Source: Paraburkholderia polaris (GTDB taxonomy: Bacteria > Pseudomonadota > Gammaproteobacteria > Burkholderiales > Burkholderiaceae). Taken from it: a DNA stretch of 64,000 bases. Shown here piece after piece: positions 1 through 7,774 of the stretch. Under the pieces are notes generated by a model. That model was not told the origin of the DNA, did no database searches, and worked only from the letters and a program-made list of their open reading frames with translations. Each line of letters starts with the position of its first letter. Positions within the stretch are counted from its first letter, which is position 1. The stretch is from assembly GCF_012927345.1 (NCBI RefSeq), contig NZ_JABBGJ010000023.1, forward strand, positions 1 through 64,000, in the 5' to 3' direction. Position numbers and translations under genes: made by a program.

Positions 1-2
1 GA

Positions 3-215
3 CACACGTTGCAGATGGCGCAGGTGATCCAGGCGCAGCGCGATGACCGGCGTGCGTCAGGCTCGCCATCGAGGACCAACCAGGGCGAGGCAGCACGTCC
101 GAAGGAGCGCAAGGTGGGCACCCGCAAGCAGCGTGAACTGACGCTTGAAGACCTGAATGCAGCGGTCCTCAGAACTGCCGGAACGCGGGCAGGCTCGGTG
201 TTTAAAAGCCCTTGA
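3..215 (+). pseudogene. C-terminal fragment, repeated unit A (possible transposase remnant)
   Basis: The reading frame is open to the left edge of the window and ends in a stop after about 70 residues. Its middle (GSPSRTNQGEA...GTRKQRELT) matches the fragment at 344-547 in the same order, so the two are paralogous C-terminal ends. The 3' side runs into short AT-richer repeats typical of insertion-sequence ends. I do not recognise the protein family. A transposase tail is an inference from the duplication and the flanking repeats. Confidence 0.35.
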
Positions 216-237
216 AAGTAGAGATTTCTGAACCTCA

Positions 238-355
238 AAACCGGACATTTCTAAAAAGTCCAAACCCGGACATTTAAAACCAGCCTCGACATTGGGTGTT
301 AGTCCAAAGTTCAGATGTCGTGTTTCCGCTAAATTGAAATGTCGTGTTTCTGAAC
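238..355. repeat. Short repeated motifs resembling IS ends
   Basis: CCGGACATTT occurs at about 241-252 and again at about 266-276. ATGTCGTGTTTC occurs at about 315-326 and again at about 341-352. The clustering of short direct repeats between two related protein tails fits the ends of one or two degraded insertion sequences. No intact terminal inverted repeat or target duplication can be defined here. Confidence 0.35.
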
Positions 356-547
356 GCTGGCATGCTGGTCGGTCCGTTGCGAGATTTCGGAGTCGACCAT
401 GTGTCCAGCCACACTGCATCGGGTTCGCCGTCGCGCACGAACCGTGGTGAGGCGGTCCAGCCCGACCAGCGCAAAAGTGGCACGAAGAAGCAGCGCGAGT
501 TCACACAGGCCGATGTTGATGGTGTGATCGTGCAGTTGGCGCAGTAG
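344..547 (+). pseudogene. C-terminal fragment, repeated unit B (possible transposase remnant)
   Basis: This is a 67-codon ORF whose C-terminal 40 residues (GSPSRTNRGEA...GTKKQREFT) are a diverged copy of the fragment at 3-215. The N-terminal 25 residues do not match and probably represent read-through of IS-end sequence. It is best read as a second decayed copy of the same mobile gene. The family is not recognised. Confidence 0.35.
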
Positions 548-849
548 CACGGACAGACACACAAACCACCAGCCAACCAGCAGGCGCGAACGCCAGATGT
601 GCGGCTTTCGCAATGCGCGTCGCACGCAGGCATTCCTCTCATACTTCGGGCCCATCCGGCAGTACTTCGCGCTGCCCAGACATCAGATGAACGCGGCATG
701 TCATCGTGTCGTACTCCACGAACGCTTCGTCACATGGAACGGTTGGACTGTCACTGCCGCATCCGAGAAAGCTATCTAATAAGGAAAACTACTCTTTTAC
801 CAAACAGGTAGTCTGCAGCCGTCAACTTGACAAAGCCGGACCGCGTCAT
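548..849. other. Intergenic, no gene seen
   Basis: About 300 bases between the fragments on the left and the lipocalin gene on the right. Short overlapping ORFs are present but none has a ribosome binding site or recognisable residues. It is probably further debris of the mobile element. Confidence 0.5.
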
Positions 850-1491
850 CTAATGGCGCGTTTGCCTCAGCATCGCCGTATCGTAACCGAGCACCGCAAC
901 CCGCCTTACCAGTTCAGCACGCAGTACCGGGTCGGGGTGCTCGGCACGCGTGAGAATCCAGAGATAGCGGCCACTGGGCTCGCCGACGATCGACCAGCTA
1001 TAGTCGTCCGCATGGTCGAGCACCCAGTAATTCCCCAGATAAAACGGTCCGAAGAACGACACCTTGAGTTTGGCGTTTGCCGAATCCGGCACGATCTTCG
1101 CGCGTCCTTCTGAAACGCGGAGTGGTCCGTCTGTACCGCCGTCGCGGCAACGGTTCGTTACGGCAATCAGTCCGTCGCTGCGCTTTGCGTACTCCGCGGT
1201 CACGCTTTCACAGCCCTTTTCGAAGCGGTTTTCATAGCGCGCGAACTCGTACCATCGGCCTGTGTAGCGATCCAGATCAACTGGCTTCGCGGGCTGCGGC
1301 ACCTGCGCATTGCCACTCTTGCCGCCGGTGAGCGATGCGCACGCGGCCAACAGTCCAAGCGCGCAAACAGCGAGGACCGTTGCGGCGATCGCCGTTGAGC
1401 GGCGCTGCTTCGGTCGCGTCGAGGGGCTCTGATTTTGCGTTTCTGGTTGCATCGGGAGGGCTGGCTCAGGTTTATATCGGGTCATGTTCAT
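850..1491 (-). CDS. Outer-membrane lipocalin (Blc-type lipoprotein)
   Basis: A 213-residue lipocalin predicted to be a lipoprotein. A basic stretch and a hydrophobic segment (about 33-50) end in a lipobox, LLAAC, with the acylated cysteine at 51. The lipocalin signature GRWYE lies at 78-82, and later segments (FGPFYLGNYWVLD, GRYLWILTR) match the family core. Bacterial lipocalins of this type bind lipids or lysophospholipids at the outer membrane under envelope stress. The N-terminus is about 15 residues longer than usual; Met14 is an alternative start. It lies 90 bases downstream of the ECF sigma gene on the same strand and is probably co-transcribed with it. Confidence 0.88.
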   Translation of the reverse strand: MNMTRYKPEPALPMQPETQNQSPSTRPKQRRSTAIAATVLAVCALGLLAACASLTGGKSGNAQVPQPAKPVDLDRYTGRWYEFARYENRFEKGCESVTAEYAKRSDGLIAVTNRCRDGGTDGPLRVSEGRAKIVPDSANAKLKVSFFGPFYLGNYWVLDHADDYSWSIVGEPSGRYLWILTRAEHPDPVLRAELVRRVAVLGYDTAMLRQTRH

Positions 1492-1581
1492 TTAGACCGG
1501 TGCATGCGCTGCGTCGATCGTGAGAATTTTATTCTTCACGCCGTGCTCGTGCGGTTCGCTTCGGGTATCGACCGGCCGCGC

Positions 1582-2286
1582 TCACATTTTCGCTCCGGCA
1601 CGCGCGGCATGGATGTCGCCAGTTTTTGGCTCAGTCGAATAGTCAGCATTCGACGTGGGAACGGTCGTGCCTTCGAGCTGTACTTTGAGAAAGCTCAGTG
1701 CTCGCCGTATCCACGACTTTGCGGTCCCGACAGGAACATTCAGTGTATCGGCGACTTCGGCGTGGCTTTGCCCGCGAAAATAGGCGAGAGCAATCGCTTG
1801 GCGTTGCATCGGGCTGAGCTGCTGCACTGACGCGCAAAGGCGCGCGATATCAGTCGCCCGCTGCAACTCCGCGTCAGGCCCGGCGTGTTCAAGCTCGCTA
1901 TCCGCCTCGAAATCGTCCGGCAGTTCGTCTGTTGGCGGCAGCCGGCGCAAGTGGTCGAGAGCCTGGTTTCTGACAACCGTCGCCATCCAGGTCATCGCCG
2001 ACGAGCGGTTCGGGTCGTAACAGTGGGCGAACCGCCATACCTTGATGAAGCTGTCTTGCAGCACATCCTCTGCCCATTCGCGCTTTCGCGTGACACGCAG
2101 CGCGACCCCAAACAACGTCGGCGCGCAGACGCGATAGAGCTTGCCAAGTGCGTCGACATCCCGTTCCGCAACGTGCGCCAGCAAGCTGGCGACATCCGTC
2201 TGCCCGCACTTTTGGAGTGGATATACGGCCTCTTCTGCGTTTGAATTCCGATCCTGCATCACGAGACTCTCCGTAAGCATCATCAT
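1582..2286 (-). CDS. ECF (extracytoplasmic function) RNA polymerase sigma factor
   Basis: A 234-residue sigma-70 family protein with region 2 (about 45-115, including AEDVLQDSFIKVW and the WMATVVRNQALDHLRR helix) and region 4 (about 155-205, SPMQRQAIALAYFRGQSHAEVA). The N-terminal 40 residues are an extension; Met10 is an alternative start. No anti-sigma gene is adjacent, so control is not explained locally. The order MerR regulator, ECF sigma factor, lipocalin resembles light-inducible LitR/LitS cassettes of non-phototrophic bacteria. That parallel is inference from synteny. Confidence 0.88.
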   Translation of the reverse strand: MMMLTESLVMQDRNSNAEEAVYPLQKCGQTDVASLLAHVAERDVDALGKLYRVCAPTLFGVALRVTRKREWAEDVLQDSFIKVWRFAHCYDPNRSSAMTWMATVVRNQALDHLRRLPPTDELPDDFEADSELEHAGPDAELQRATDIARLCASVQQLSPMQRQAIALAYFRGQSHAEVADTLNVPVGTAKSWIRRALSFLKVQLEGTTVPTSNADYSTEPKTGDIHAARAGAKM

Positions 2287-2461
2287 GCTGCGCGGCGCCT
2301 CTGATCAGCACGTCTCGCTTTGCGAGCAGCATGCGCTCGCTGCCGCATTTGACTGACTCAGCTTCTACCGTATAGCAGCCAGCAGACTTAACGCGCCGAC
2401 CGTCGTCAGTACGATACGCATGCGCACATACCACCCGGGCAATGCGTTGCGACGCCCCGCG

Positions 2462-2593
2462 CTACGCCTCTGGATTGTCGTTCGCGTGAAAGCGCACGCC
2501 GGCGCGGCGCAGCCGCTGACGAATCCGTTGCGACAGCGGCACGCCGACGTCGGAGTCGACACGCTCTGGCACTTCATGCAATCCGGTTTCCAT
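2462..2593 (-). pseudogene. N-terminal fragment resembling GTP cyclohydrolase I (FolE)
   Basis: A 43-codon ORF whose second half (SQRIRQRLRRAGVRFHANDN) closely resembles the conserved start of many FolE proteins, where S-x-RIRxRL-x-AG-x-RFHANDN precedes the catalytic domain. Here a stop follows three codons later and no catalytic domain exists. A second piece in another frame, FEEVEDPMGLIKPRGK, ends at a TGA (about 2599-2601) only two codons before this ATG. folE is a known companion of LitR-type regulators, so this is probably a deletion remnant. The match is from memory of the family. Confidence 0.45.
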
Positions 2594-2719
2594 ACGTCAC
2601 TTACCCCGTGGTTTGATCAGCCCCATCGGGTCTTCAACTTCCTCAAATCCCCGAAGGTGCGTGCGAGCGCGAGCGCGCTATTGCTGTGAACGTCTGACGT
2701 GAAACGTTGCACGCTCGCG

Positions 2720-3718
2720 TCAGTCATCGAGCCGCTCCTGTATGAGACCCTCTTCGTTTGCGATCCGCGCGAGCGCCGACTCGAACATCGCGAGCGCGCG
2801 GTTTGCCACGTCGCCCAGATTCCGGTGCAGCAAAATGTCTTCGACTGAGCGCGATCCGCACTCATCGCTGTATTTCTCGAACGCCGACAGTTTCATGATG
2901 AGTTCGGCCAGGTGCCGCGGACACTCGCACGCAATGGTCGACGAGCGCGCGACCATTCCGGTCAGCGTCTGGTCGTCGAAGCGGCGCGCCGCACGCAGCC
3001 ATAGGCCGTCCTGCGCCGAGGCGCCCCAGCCTTGGGCCATGCGGGCCAGTTCTTCGAGCACCTGTCGCAACTCGAAGCGGCTGTCGGGCTCGCGGTAGAG
3101 CCGCACGCCGGATAGCCGCAGCATCTGGATAGCCCGGCCTGTGCCGAACCCATAGGCCACTGCGATTGCCCTCGCCTGACACGCTTCGCCAAGACTCAGG
3201 ACTTGCGAGGCCACGTCTTCGTGCAGTGACGTGACTGTGATTATGAGAATGTCCGCCGGCTCGATGGCCGAGCGCGAGGATGCCTCGTCCAGACTCGCAA
3301 AGCGCACCATATTGACCACGCCTGCTTCTGCCAGGTCGACATGTTCCGACTCGAGGCGCTGCAAGAATGCGTCGCCGATAACCGCGAGGGAGATGCCGAC
3401 GGGCAGCGGCGCCGGCCCCGAGGCGATCTGGGTGAACTCCCTGCCGGAGCGACCGAGCGCAAGCTGTTCTAGCTGCGCCCGATCAAGCTTCGCGATCGTG
3501 CCGATCGGATGACCGCGTTGCACGAGGCCCTTGAGCAACGACAGCCTGCGCACGTCGTCTTCCGAATACAGGCGCTGCCCCGATTCGCTCTTAGGCGGCG
3601 CCACGACCCCATAGCGACGCTCCCAGATACGCAACGTGGTAACTGGCATCTTTGCCAGACGTGCTGCGTCGCCGCTTCGGTAACGCTTATGTGTCTTGTC
3701 ATCTGTCGCGGACGCCAC
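2720..3718 (-). CDS. MerR-family regulator of CarH/LitR architecture lacking visible B12 motifs
   Basis: A 332-residue regulator with a MerR helix-turn-helix at about 10-80 (TTLRIWERRYG...RLYSEDDVRRL) and a large C-terminal region of cobalamin-binding-like alpha/beta layout (VGISLAVIGD at about 107, ILIITVTSLHED at about 155). The hallmark B12-ligand motif DxHxxG and the W-x9-EH motif of CarH are not seen, so it may sense another ligand or none. A final helical domain carries CECPRHL and ECGSRS. It starts with GTG behind a GAAAGGAG ribosome binding site. A 24-base palindrome just upstream suggests autoregulation. Confidence 0.82.
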   Translation of the reverse strand: MASATDDKTHKRYRSGDAARLAKMPVTTLRIWERRYGVVAPPKSESGQRLYSEDDVRRLSLLKGLVQRGHPIGTIAKLDRAQLEQLALGRSGREFTQIASGPAPLPVGISLAVIGDAFLQRLESEHVDLAEAGVVNMVRFASLDEASSRSAIEPADILIITVTSLHEDVASQVLSLGEACQARAIAVAYGFGTGRAIQMLRLSGVRLYREPDSRFELRQVLEELARMAQGWGASAQDGLWLRAARRFDDQTLTGMVARSSTIACECPRHLAELIMKLSAFEKYSDECGSRSVEDILLHRNLGDVANRALAMFESALARIANEEGLIQERLDD

Positions 3719-3733
3719 TGCAACTCCTTTCTC

Positions 3734-3757
3734 CTAGCATCTGTCTCAAGATGCTAG
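3734..3757. promoter_or_regulatory. Perfect inverted repeat upstream of the MerR gene
   Basis: CTAGCATCT-N6-AGATGCTAG has two perfect 9-base arms. It ends 16 bases before the GTG start of the MerR-family gene and overlaps the region that must hold its promoter. Long inverted repeats at the promoter are typical of MerR-family operators, so autoregulation is the likeliest role. Confidence 0.5.
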
Positions 3758-3916
3758 ACGATTTATGGGACATAGTGAATCGATACTTAACAAAATTACG
3801 AGTCACTGAAACGATATAGATCCGTTATACGAGACAGTGAAGGCAATCCTGGCGCAACCTGCTGGCCCAGGGAAAAAACCAGTGGACTGGCCGTTCTCAT
3901 GGTGTAGCATCCAACC

Positions 3917-3936
3917 GTTACATCAATCAATGTAAC
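3917..3936. promoter_or_regulatory. Perfect inverted repeat upstream of the M24/hydrolase operon
   Basis: GTTACAT-N6-ATGTAAC, two perfect 7-base arms, lies about 65 bases before the ATG of the M24 peptidase-like gene. The layout fits a dimeric repressor or activator site for the three-gene operon. No TetR gene is adjacent; the nearby MerR-family protein is the only local candidate regulator. Confidence 0.45.
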
Positions 3937-4000
3937 AATAAAAAATGTCATCGTGATGGGCCGCCAGACGCCCGTCGGACAGCATATTCGGGAGGCAGGT

Positions 4001-4873
4001 ATGGGTGAGAAGGTCATTCCAGACGTCAACGTGGACGAATTGGCACAGTTCCGCGAAGTCCAGCAACTGGCCTATCAGTGCGTCGAGAGCGTCGGCAATA
4101 TGCTCCGGCTGGGCATGACGGAAAAAGACGCCGCCCGGCTGCTGACCGAATGGTTGCAGGATCACGGCGTGCGTGACTGGTTGCACAAACCCTTCGCCTG
4201 GTTTGGCGACCGTACCGCTTTTGAGGGCTTTTCCGGGCTGTCGCACATGGCCGGCTTTAACCTGGCTTTCTTCCCGAGTTCACGCCGGCTGGAAGAAAAC
4301 ATGCCGGTCATTCTCGACGTGGCACCCGTACTGAATGGTGTGATCGCCGATGTCGGCTACGCCACCTGCATCGGCACGAATCCCATTCTCGAGCAACTGA
4401 AAGACGACCTCGCCGAACACCGCGAACTGATAGTCAACATGGTGAAGCAACGGCGCACGCTTGCCGATGTGGCGCGTGCGGTTGACCTGTTGTGCAGGAA
4501 ACAGGGCGTGGAGCCGCGGCATAAGGCCTATCCGTTCAAGGTGCTTGCCCATCGCGTCGCGAAACTGCACAACCCCGCCAAGCCGCGCTTCGTGGCGCGT
4601 TTCGGCCTGAACGCGACGCGCAACCTCGTTCTCGACCAGGTTAGCGCAGGCAAGAAGGAAGGCTGGTCGCCTTTGTGGTCGATCGATCGCCGCTCCGATC
4701 ATGCACCGACGCCCGGCCTGTGGGCCGTCGAGCCGCATCTCGGCTTTCAGGGTGTGGGCGCCAAATTCGAAGAGTTGCTGGTCATCACCGATGACGACGC
4801 CTACTGGCTCGACGACGATCTGCCGCATGTGCGCCGCTGGGCGCAGCGCGGGCGGGCGTTGGTCGCGGCATGA
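4001..4873 (+). CDS. M24-family (creatinase/aminopeptidase fold) metallopeptidase-like protein
   Basis: A 290-residue protein of the pita-bread fold family that includes Xaa-Pro aminopeptidases and creatinase. Family-like segments are VILDVAPVLNGVIADVGYA (about 103-121) and the C-terminal GLWAVEPHLGFQGVGAKFEE with its terminal glutamate. An ATG at 3953 is possible, but the start at 4001 has a GGAGG-type site six bases upstream. The metal-binding D-D-H-E-E set looks incomplete, so catalysis is uncertain. The next gene starts at 4885 or overlaps its stop from 4870, indicating translational coupling. Confidence 0.75.
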   Translation: MGEKVIPDVNVDELAQFREVQQLAYQCVESVGNMLRLGMTEKDAARLLTEWLQDHGVRDWLHKPFAWFGDRTAFEGFSGLSHMAGFNLAFFPSSRRLEENMPVILDVAPVLNGVIADVGYATCIGTNPILEQLKDDLAEHRELIVNMVKQRRTLADVARAVDLLCRKQGVEPRHKAYPFKVLAHRVAKLHNPAKPRFVARFGLNATRNLVLDQVSAGKKEGWSPLWSIDRRSDHAPTPGLWAVEPHLGFQGVGAKFEELLVITDDDAYWLDDDLPHVRRWAQRGRALVAA

Positions 4874-4884
4874 TGGAGGCGCAC

Positions 4885-6684
4885 ATGCAGCTTTTAACCG
4901 ACTCCGTATCGTCCACGTTATACGAGGCGCCGTCCGCCACGCATCGCACCGATTTCACGGTGCGCTCAGGCGACGTGACGCTTGCCGCCAAGGCATGGGG
5001 CGACCCCGCCCGGCCGACTGTAATCCTGGTGCACGGCTACCCCGACAACAGCGAAGTCTGGGACGCTCTGGCCGGCTTGCTGGCACACGATTTCCATATG
5101 GTCGCCTACGATGTTCGCGGTGCGGGGCGATCCACCGCCCCAACCGGCACGAAAGCATATCGCTTAGGAAAACTCACGGACGACTTTGTCGCCGTCATCG
5201 ATGCCGTCAGCCCCAATCGCGCAGTCCATCTGGTCGCGCACGACTGGGGCTCGATCCAGGGCTGGGAATTCGTCACCGAAGAGCGGTTGCGTGGGCGCAT
5301 TGCATCGTACACGTCGTGCTCGGGCCCTTGCCTCGACCATGTCGCTTACTGGATGCGAGCGCGGTTGCTGCGTCCCACGCCGCGGTCCATCGGCAAGGTA
5401 TTGGGCCAGTTGGTACGCTCCTGGTACGTGCTGCTGTTTCACATGCCGGTGCTGCCTGGGTTGACCTGGCGCTTGTGGCTCGGCCGCGCGTGGCCGCGGG
5501 TGTTGCGTCGTGTCGAAAAGACCCAGATCGCGCCGCGCCCGACGCAAACGCAGGACGGTATACGCGGTGTGTCGCTGTACCGCGCCAACTTCATCCGCTG
5601 CCTGTTCACGCCGCGCAAGCGTTACGCGCACGCGCCGGTCCAGGTGATCGTGCCGACGCTGGACAAATACGTCAGCCCGGCGTTGTCCGAAGATCTTTCT
5701 CGATGGGTGCCGAAGTACTGGCGCCGTGAACTGACCGCACGGCACTGGGTGCCGGTCACCCACCCCGAACAGATGGCTCAGATGGTGCGTGAACTCGTCG
5801 ACCACACCGAAGGCGGTGACGAACCGGACACCCTGCAACGCGCCCGGATGGACTCGGCACGCAACCCGCTCAGTGGCAAGCTCGCGGTCGTGACCGGCGC
5901 GGGCAGCGGCATTGGACGTTGCATCGCCCTGGAGTTCGCGAAGCAAGGTGCCGCGGTGGTCTCGGTCGATATCGACACCGCGAGCGCGGAGCGTACCGCT
6001 ACGCTGGTCAGGTTATTAGGCCCTAACGCATACGCGCGCAAGATCGACGTCGGCAGCGCCGAACAGATGGAAGCGTTGGCCGACTGGATCGGGACGGAAC
6101 TGGGTGGCGCCGACATCGTGGTCAACAACGCCGGCATTGGCATGGCAGGCGGTGTACTCGACACCTCGGCACAAGACTGGGAACGCATTCTTCACGTCAA
6201 CCTGTGGGGCGTGATTCACGGCTCACGCCTGTTCGCGCGACAGATGGTAAAGCGCGGCAATGGCGGTCACATCATCAACACGGCGTCAGCCGCGGCCTTC
6301 GCCCCCTCGCGCGACCTGCCCGCCTACGCTACGACCAAGGCTGCCGTACTGATGCTCAGCGAGTGCATGCGCGGAGAACTCGCCGGTCTCGGTATCGGTG
6401 TCAGCGCAATCTGTCCAGGATTCGCCGAGACCGGGATCATGGCGGCCACTCAATACGTCGGCGCCAGCGCTCAGGATCAGGACCGCATGCGCCAGAAAGC
6501 CACCCAGCTATACCAGTTGCGTGGCCTGCAACCTGAGACGGTTGCGAAAGCCGCGCTTAGCGCGGTATTGCGTAACAAGCCTGTCGTCGCCATCGGCATC
6601 GAGGCGCATTCAATGCGGTTCATCTCGCGCTACATGCCGTGGCTCAGCCGCGTGATCGCTCGCATCAGCATGGCGCCGCGCTGA
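4885..6684 (+). CDS. EphD-like fusion: alpha/beta-hydrolase (epoxide hydrolase type) plus short-chain dehydrogenase
   Basis: A 599-residue two-domain enzyme. Residues 1-310 are an alpha/beta hydrolase with oxyanion segment HGYPDN (about 50) and nucleophile elbow AHDWGS (Asp at about 120), as in epoxide hydrolases and haloalkane dehalogenases. Residues 320-599 are a short-chain dehydrogenase with TGAGSGIG (NAD(P) binding), NNAG and the YxxxK catalytic pair in PAYATTKAA. This order matches mycobacterial EphD, linked there to lipid modification. An upstream in-frame ATG at 4870 overlaps the previous stop; the ATG at 4885 has a GGAGG site and is preferred. It probably acts on hydrophobic epoxide or ketone substrates. 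Confidence 0.85.
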   Translation: MQLLTDSVSSTLYEAPSATHRTDFTVRSGDVTLAAKAWGDPARPTVILVHGYPDNSEVWDALAGLLAHDFHMVAYDVRGAGRSTAPTGTKAYRLGKLTDDFVAVIDAVSPNRAVHLVAHDWGSIQGWEFVTEERLRGRIASYTSCSGPCLDHVAYWMRARLLRPTPRSIGKVLGQLVRSWYVLLFHMPVLPGLTWRLWLGRAWPRVLRRVEKTQIAPRPTQTQDGIRGVSLYRANFIRCLFTPRKRYAHAPVQVIVPTLDKYVSPALSEDLSRWVPKYWRRELTARHWVPVTHPEQMAQMVRELVDHTEGGDEPDTLQRARMDSARNPLSGKLAVVTGAGSGIGRCIALEFAKQGAAVVSVDIDTASAERTATLVRLLGPNAYARKIDVGSAEQMEALADWIGTELGGADIVVNNAGIGMAGGVLDTSAQDWERILHVNLWGVIHGSRLFARQMVKRGNGGHIINTASAAAFAPSRDLPAYATTKAAVLMLSECMRGELAGLGIGVSAICPGFAETGIMAATQYVGASAQDQDRMRQKATQLYQLRGLQPETVAKAALSAVLRNKPVVAIGIEAHSMRFISRYMPWLSRVIARISMAPR

Positions 6685-6713
6685 ACTCACTCAACCGGAC
6701 GCCGGAGACCGTT

Positions 6714-7619
6714 ATGACCCAAGAGCAATCCCAATACAAGATCAAGGCACGCCATGTGAAGTTCGACTGGAGCCAAACGCCGATTCAGTGGATTCCGGGC
6801 GACCCGTCGAGCACGCACGTCATCAACGTGTTGAACCTGCTGTTCCCCGCCGGCGAACTATGGTTCTGCCGCGTCTACAACAAGGCGTTGCCCCTGATCA
6901 CCGACCCGGCGTTGCGCGACGACGCAGAGGGGTTTCTCAGGCAGGAAGCGGTCCATTCGCGCTCGCACGGCGGTGTGCTCACGCACTACTACAAGGCCCA
7001 CGGCATCGATACGCAGCCCTTCACAAAGAAACTCGACTGGCTGTTTGGCAAGCTGCTTGGCGAACAACCATTTGGGCTGAAGAAGATCGGCAAAACGCGC
7101 TTCTGGCTGCGTCAGCAGCTTGGCGTCATCGCCGCGCTGGAGCACTTTTTCGGTTACCTCGGCAATTGGGTGCTCAATGCCGACGGGCTCGATGCAGCGC
7201 ACGCGGACCCAACCATGCTTGACCTGCTGCGTTGGCACGGTGCCGAGGAAGTCGAGCATCGCACCGTAGCCTTCGACATCTTCCGGCATATGGGCGGCAC
7301 CTACTTCGAACGCTGTTTCCACATGCTGTCGACCGTCATGCTTCTGTTGTATTTTCTGACGCGCGGCGCGCGCTTCATGCACCAGCGCGATCCCGATGCC
7401 GGTAAGTACCGAGGCTTTATCCTCGCCTGGCGCGCCGGGGCGCGGCGCCGGTGCCTGCCGTCGTTCTGGAAAATGATTGCGGCAGCGCTACGCTATTTCA
7501 ATCCGCGCTACACACCGCATCACGAAGGCTCCACCGAACAGGCGCTTGCCTATCTTGCCACCTCACCCGCGGCGCAGGCCGCGGCACATGGGGGCAACTG
7601 GGTTCGTAATGCGAGTTGA
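6714..7619 (+). CDS. Metal-dependent hydrolase of the PF10118 type (ferritin-like)
   Basis: A 301-residue protein with repeated acidic/histidine helices: FLRQEAVHSRSH (about 83), AALEHFFG (about 143) and HGAEEVEHRTVAFD (about 176). These match the predicted metal-dependent hydrolase family PF10118, whose E/H pattern is like a di-iron four-helix bundle. A hydrophobic stretch near 206-220 suggests membrane contact. The start at 6714 follows a GGAG site 29 bases after the fusion gene; a longer frame from 6639 lies inside that gene and is rejected. Co-occurrence with the hydrolase-SDR fusion suggests a shared lipid substrate, which is inference. Confidence 0.75.
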   Translation: MTQEQSQYKIKARHVKFDWSQTPIQWIPGDPSSTHVINVLNLLFPAGELWFCRVYNKALPLITDPALRDDAEGFLRQEAVHSRSHGGVLTHYYKAHGIDTQPFTKKLDWLFGKLLGEQPFGLKKIGKTRFWLRQQLGVIAALEHFFGYLGNWVLNADGLDAAHADPTMLDLLRWHGAEEVEHRTVAFDIFRHMGGTYFERCFHMLSTVMLLLYFLTRGARFMHQRDPDAGKYRGFILAWRAGARRRCLPSFWKMIAAALRYFNPRYTPHHEGSTEQALAYLATSPAAQAAAHGGNWVRNAS

Positions 7620-7774
7620 TGTGGGCGGGGTGTCTATTGCCAGCGCGCCTTCTTTAAAGCGCGTGTAGCCGCAGCTTTCATTGGTCCGACAAGTACGAGG
7701 CCGGCGACGTGGTACATTCACCAACCAATTTATGGTCGACACCCCCGCCACGAACGGCCGATCACATCAGTGCC

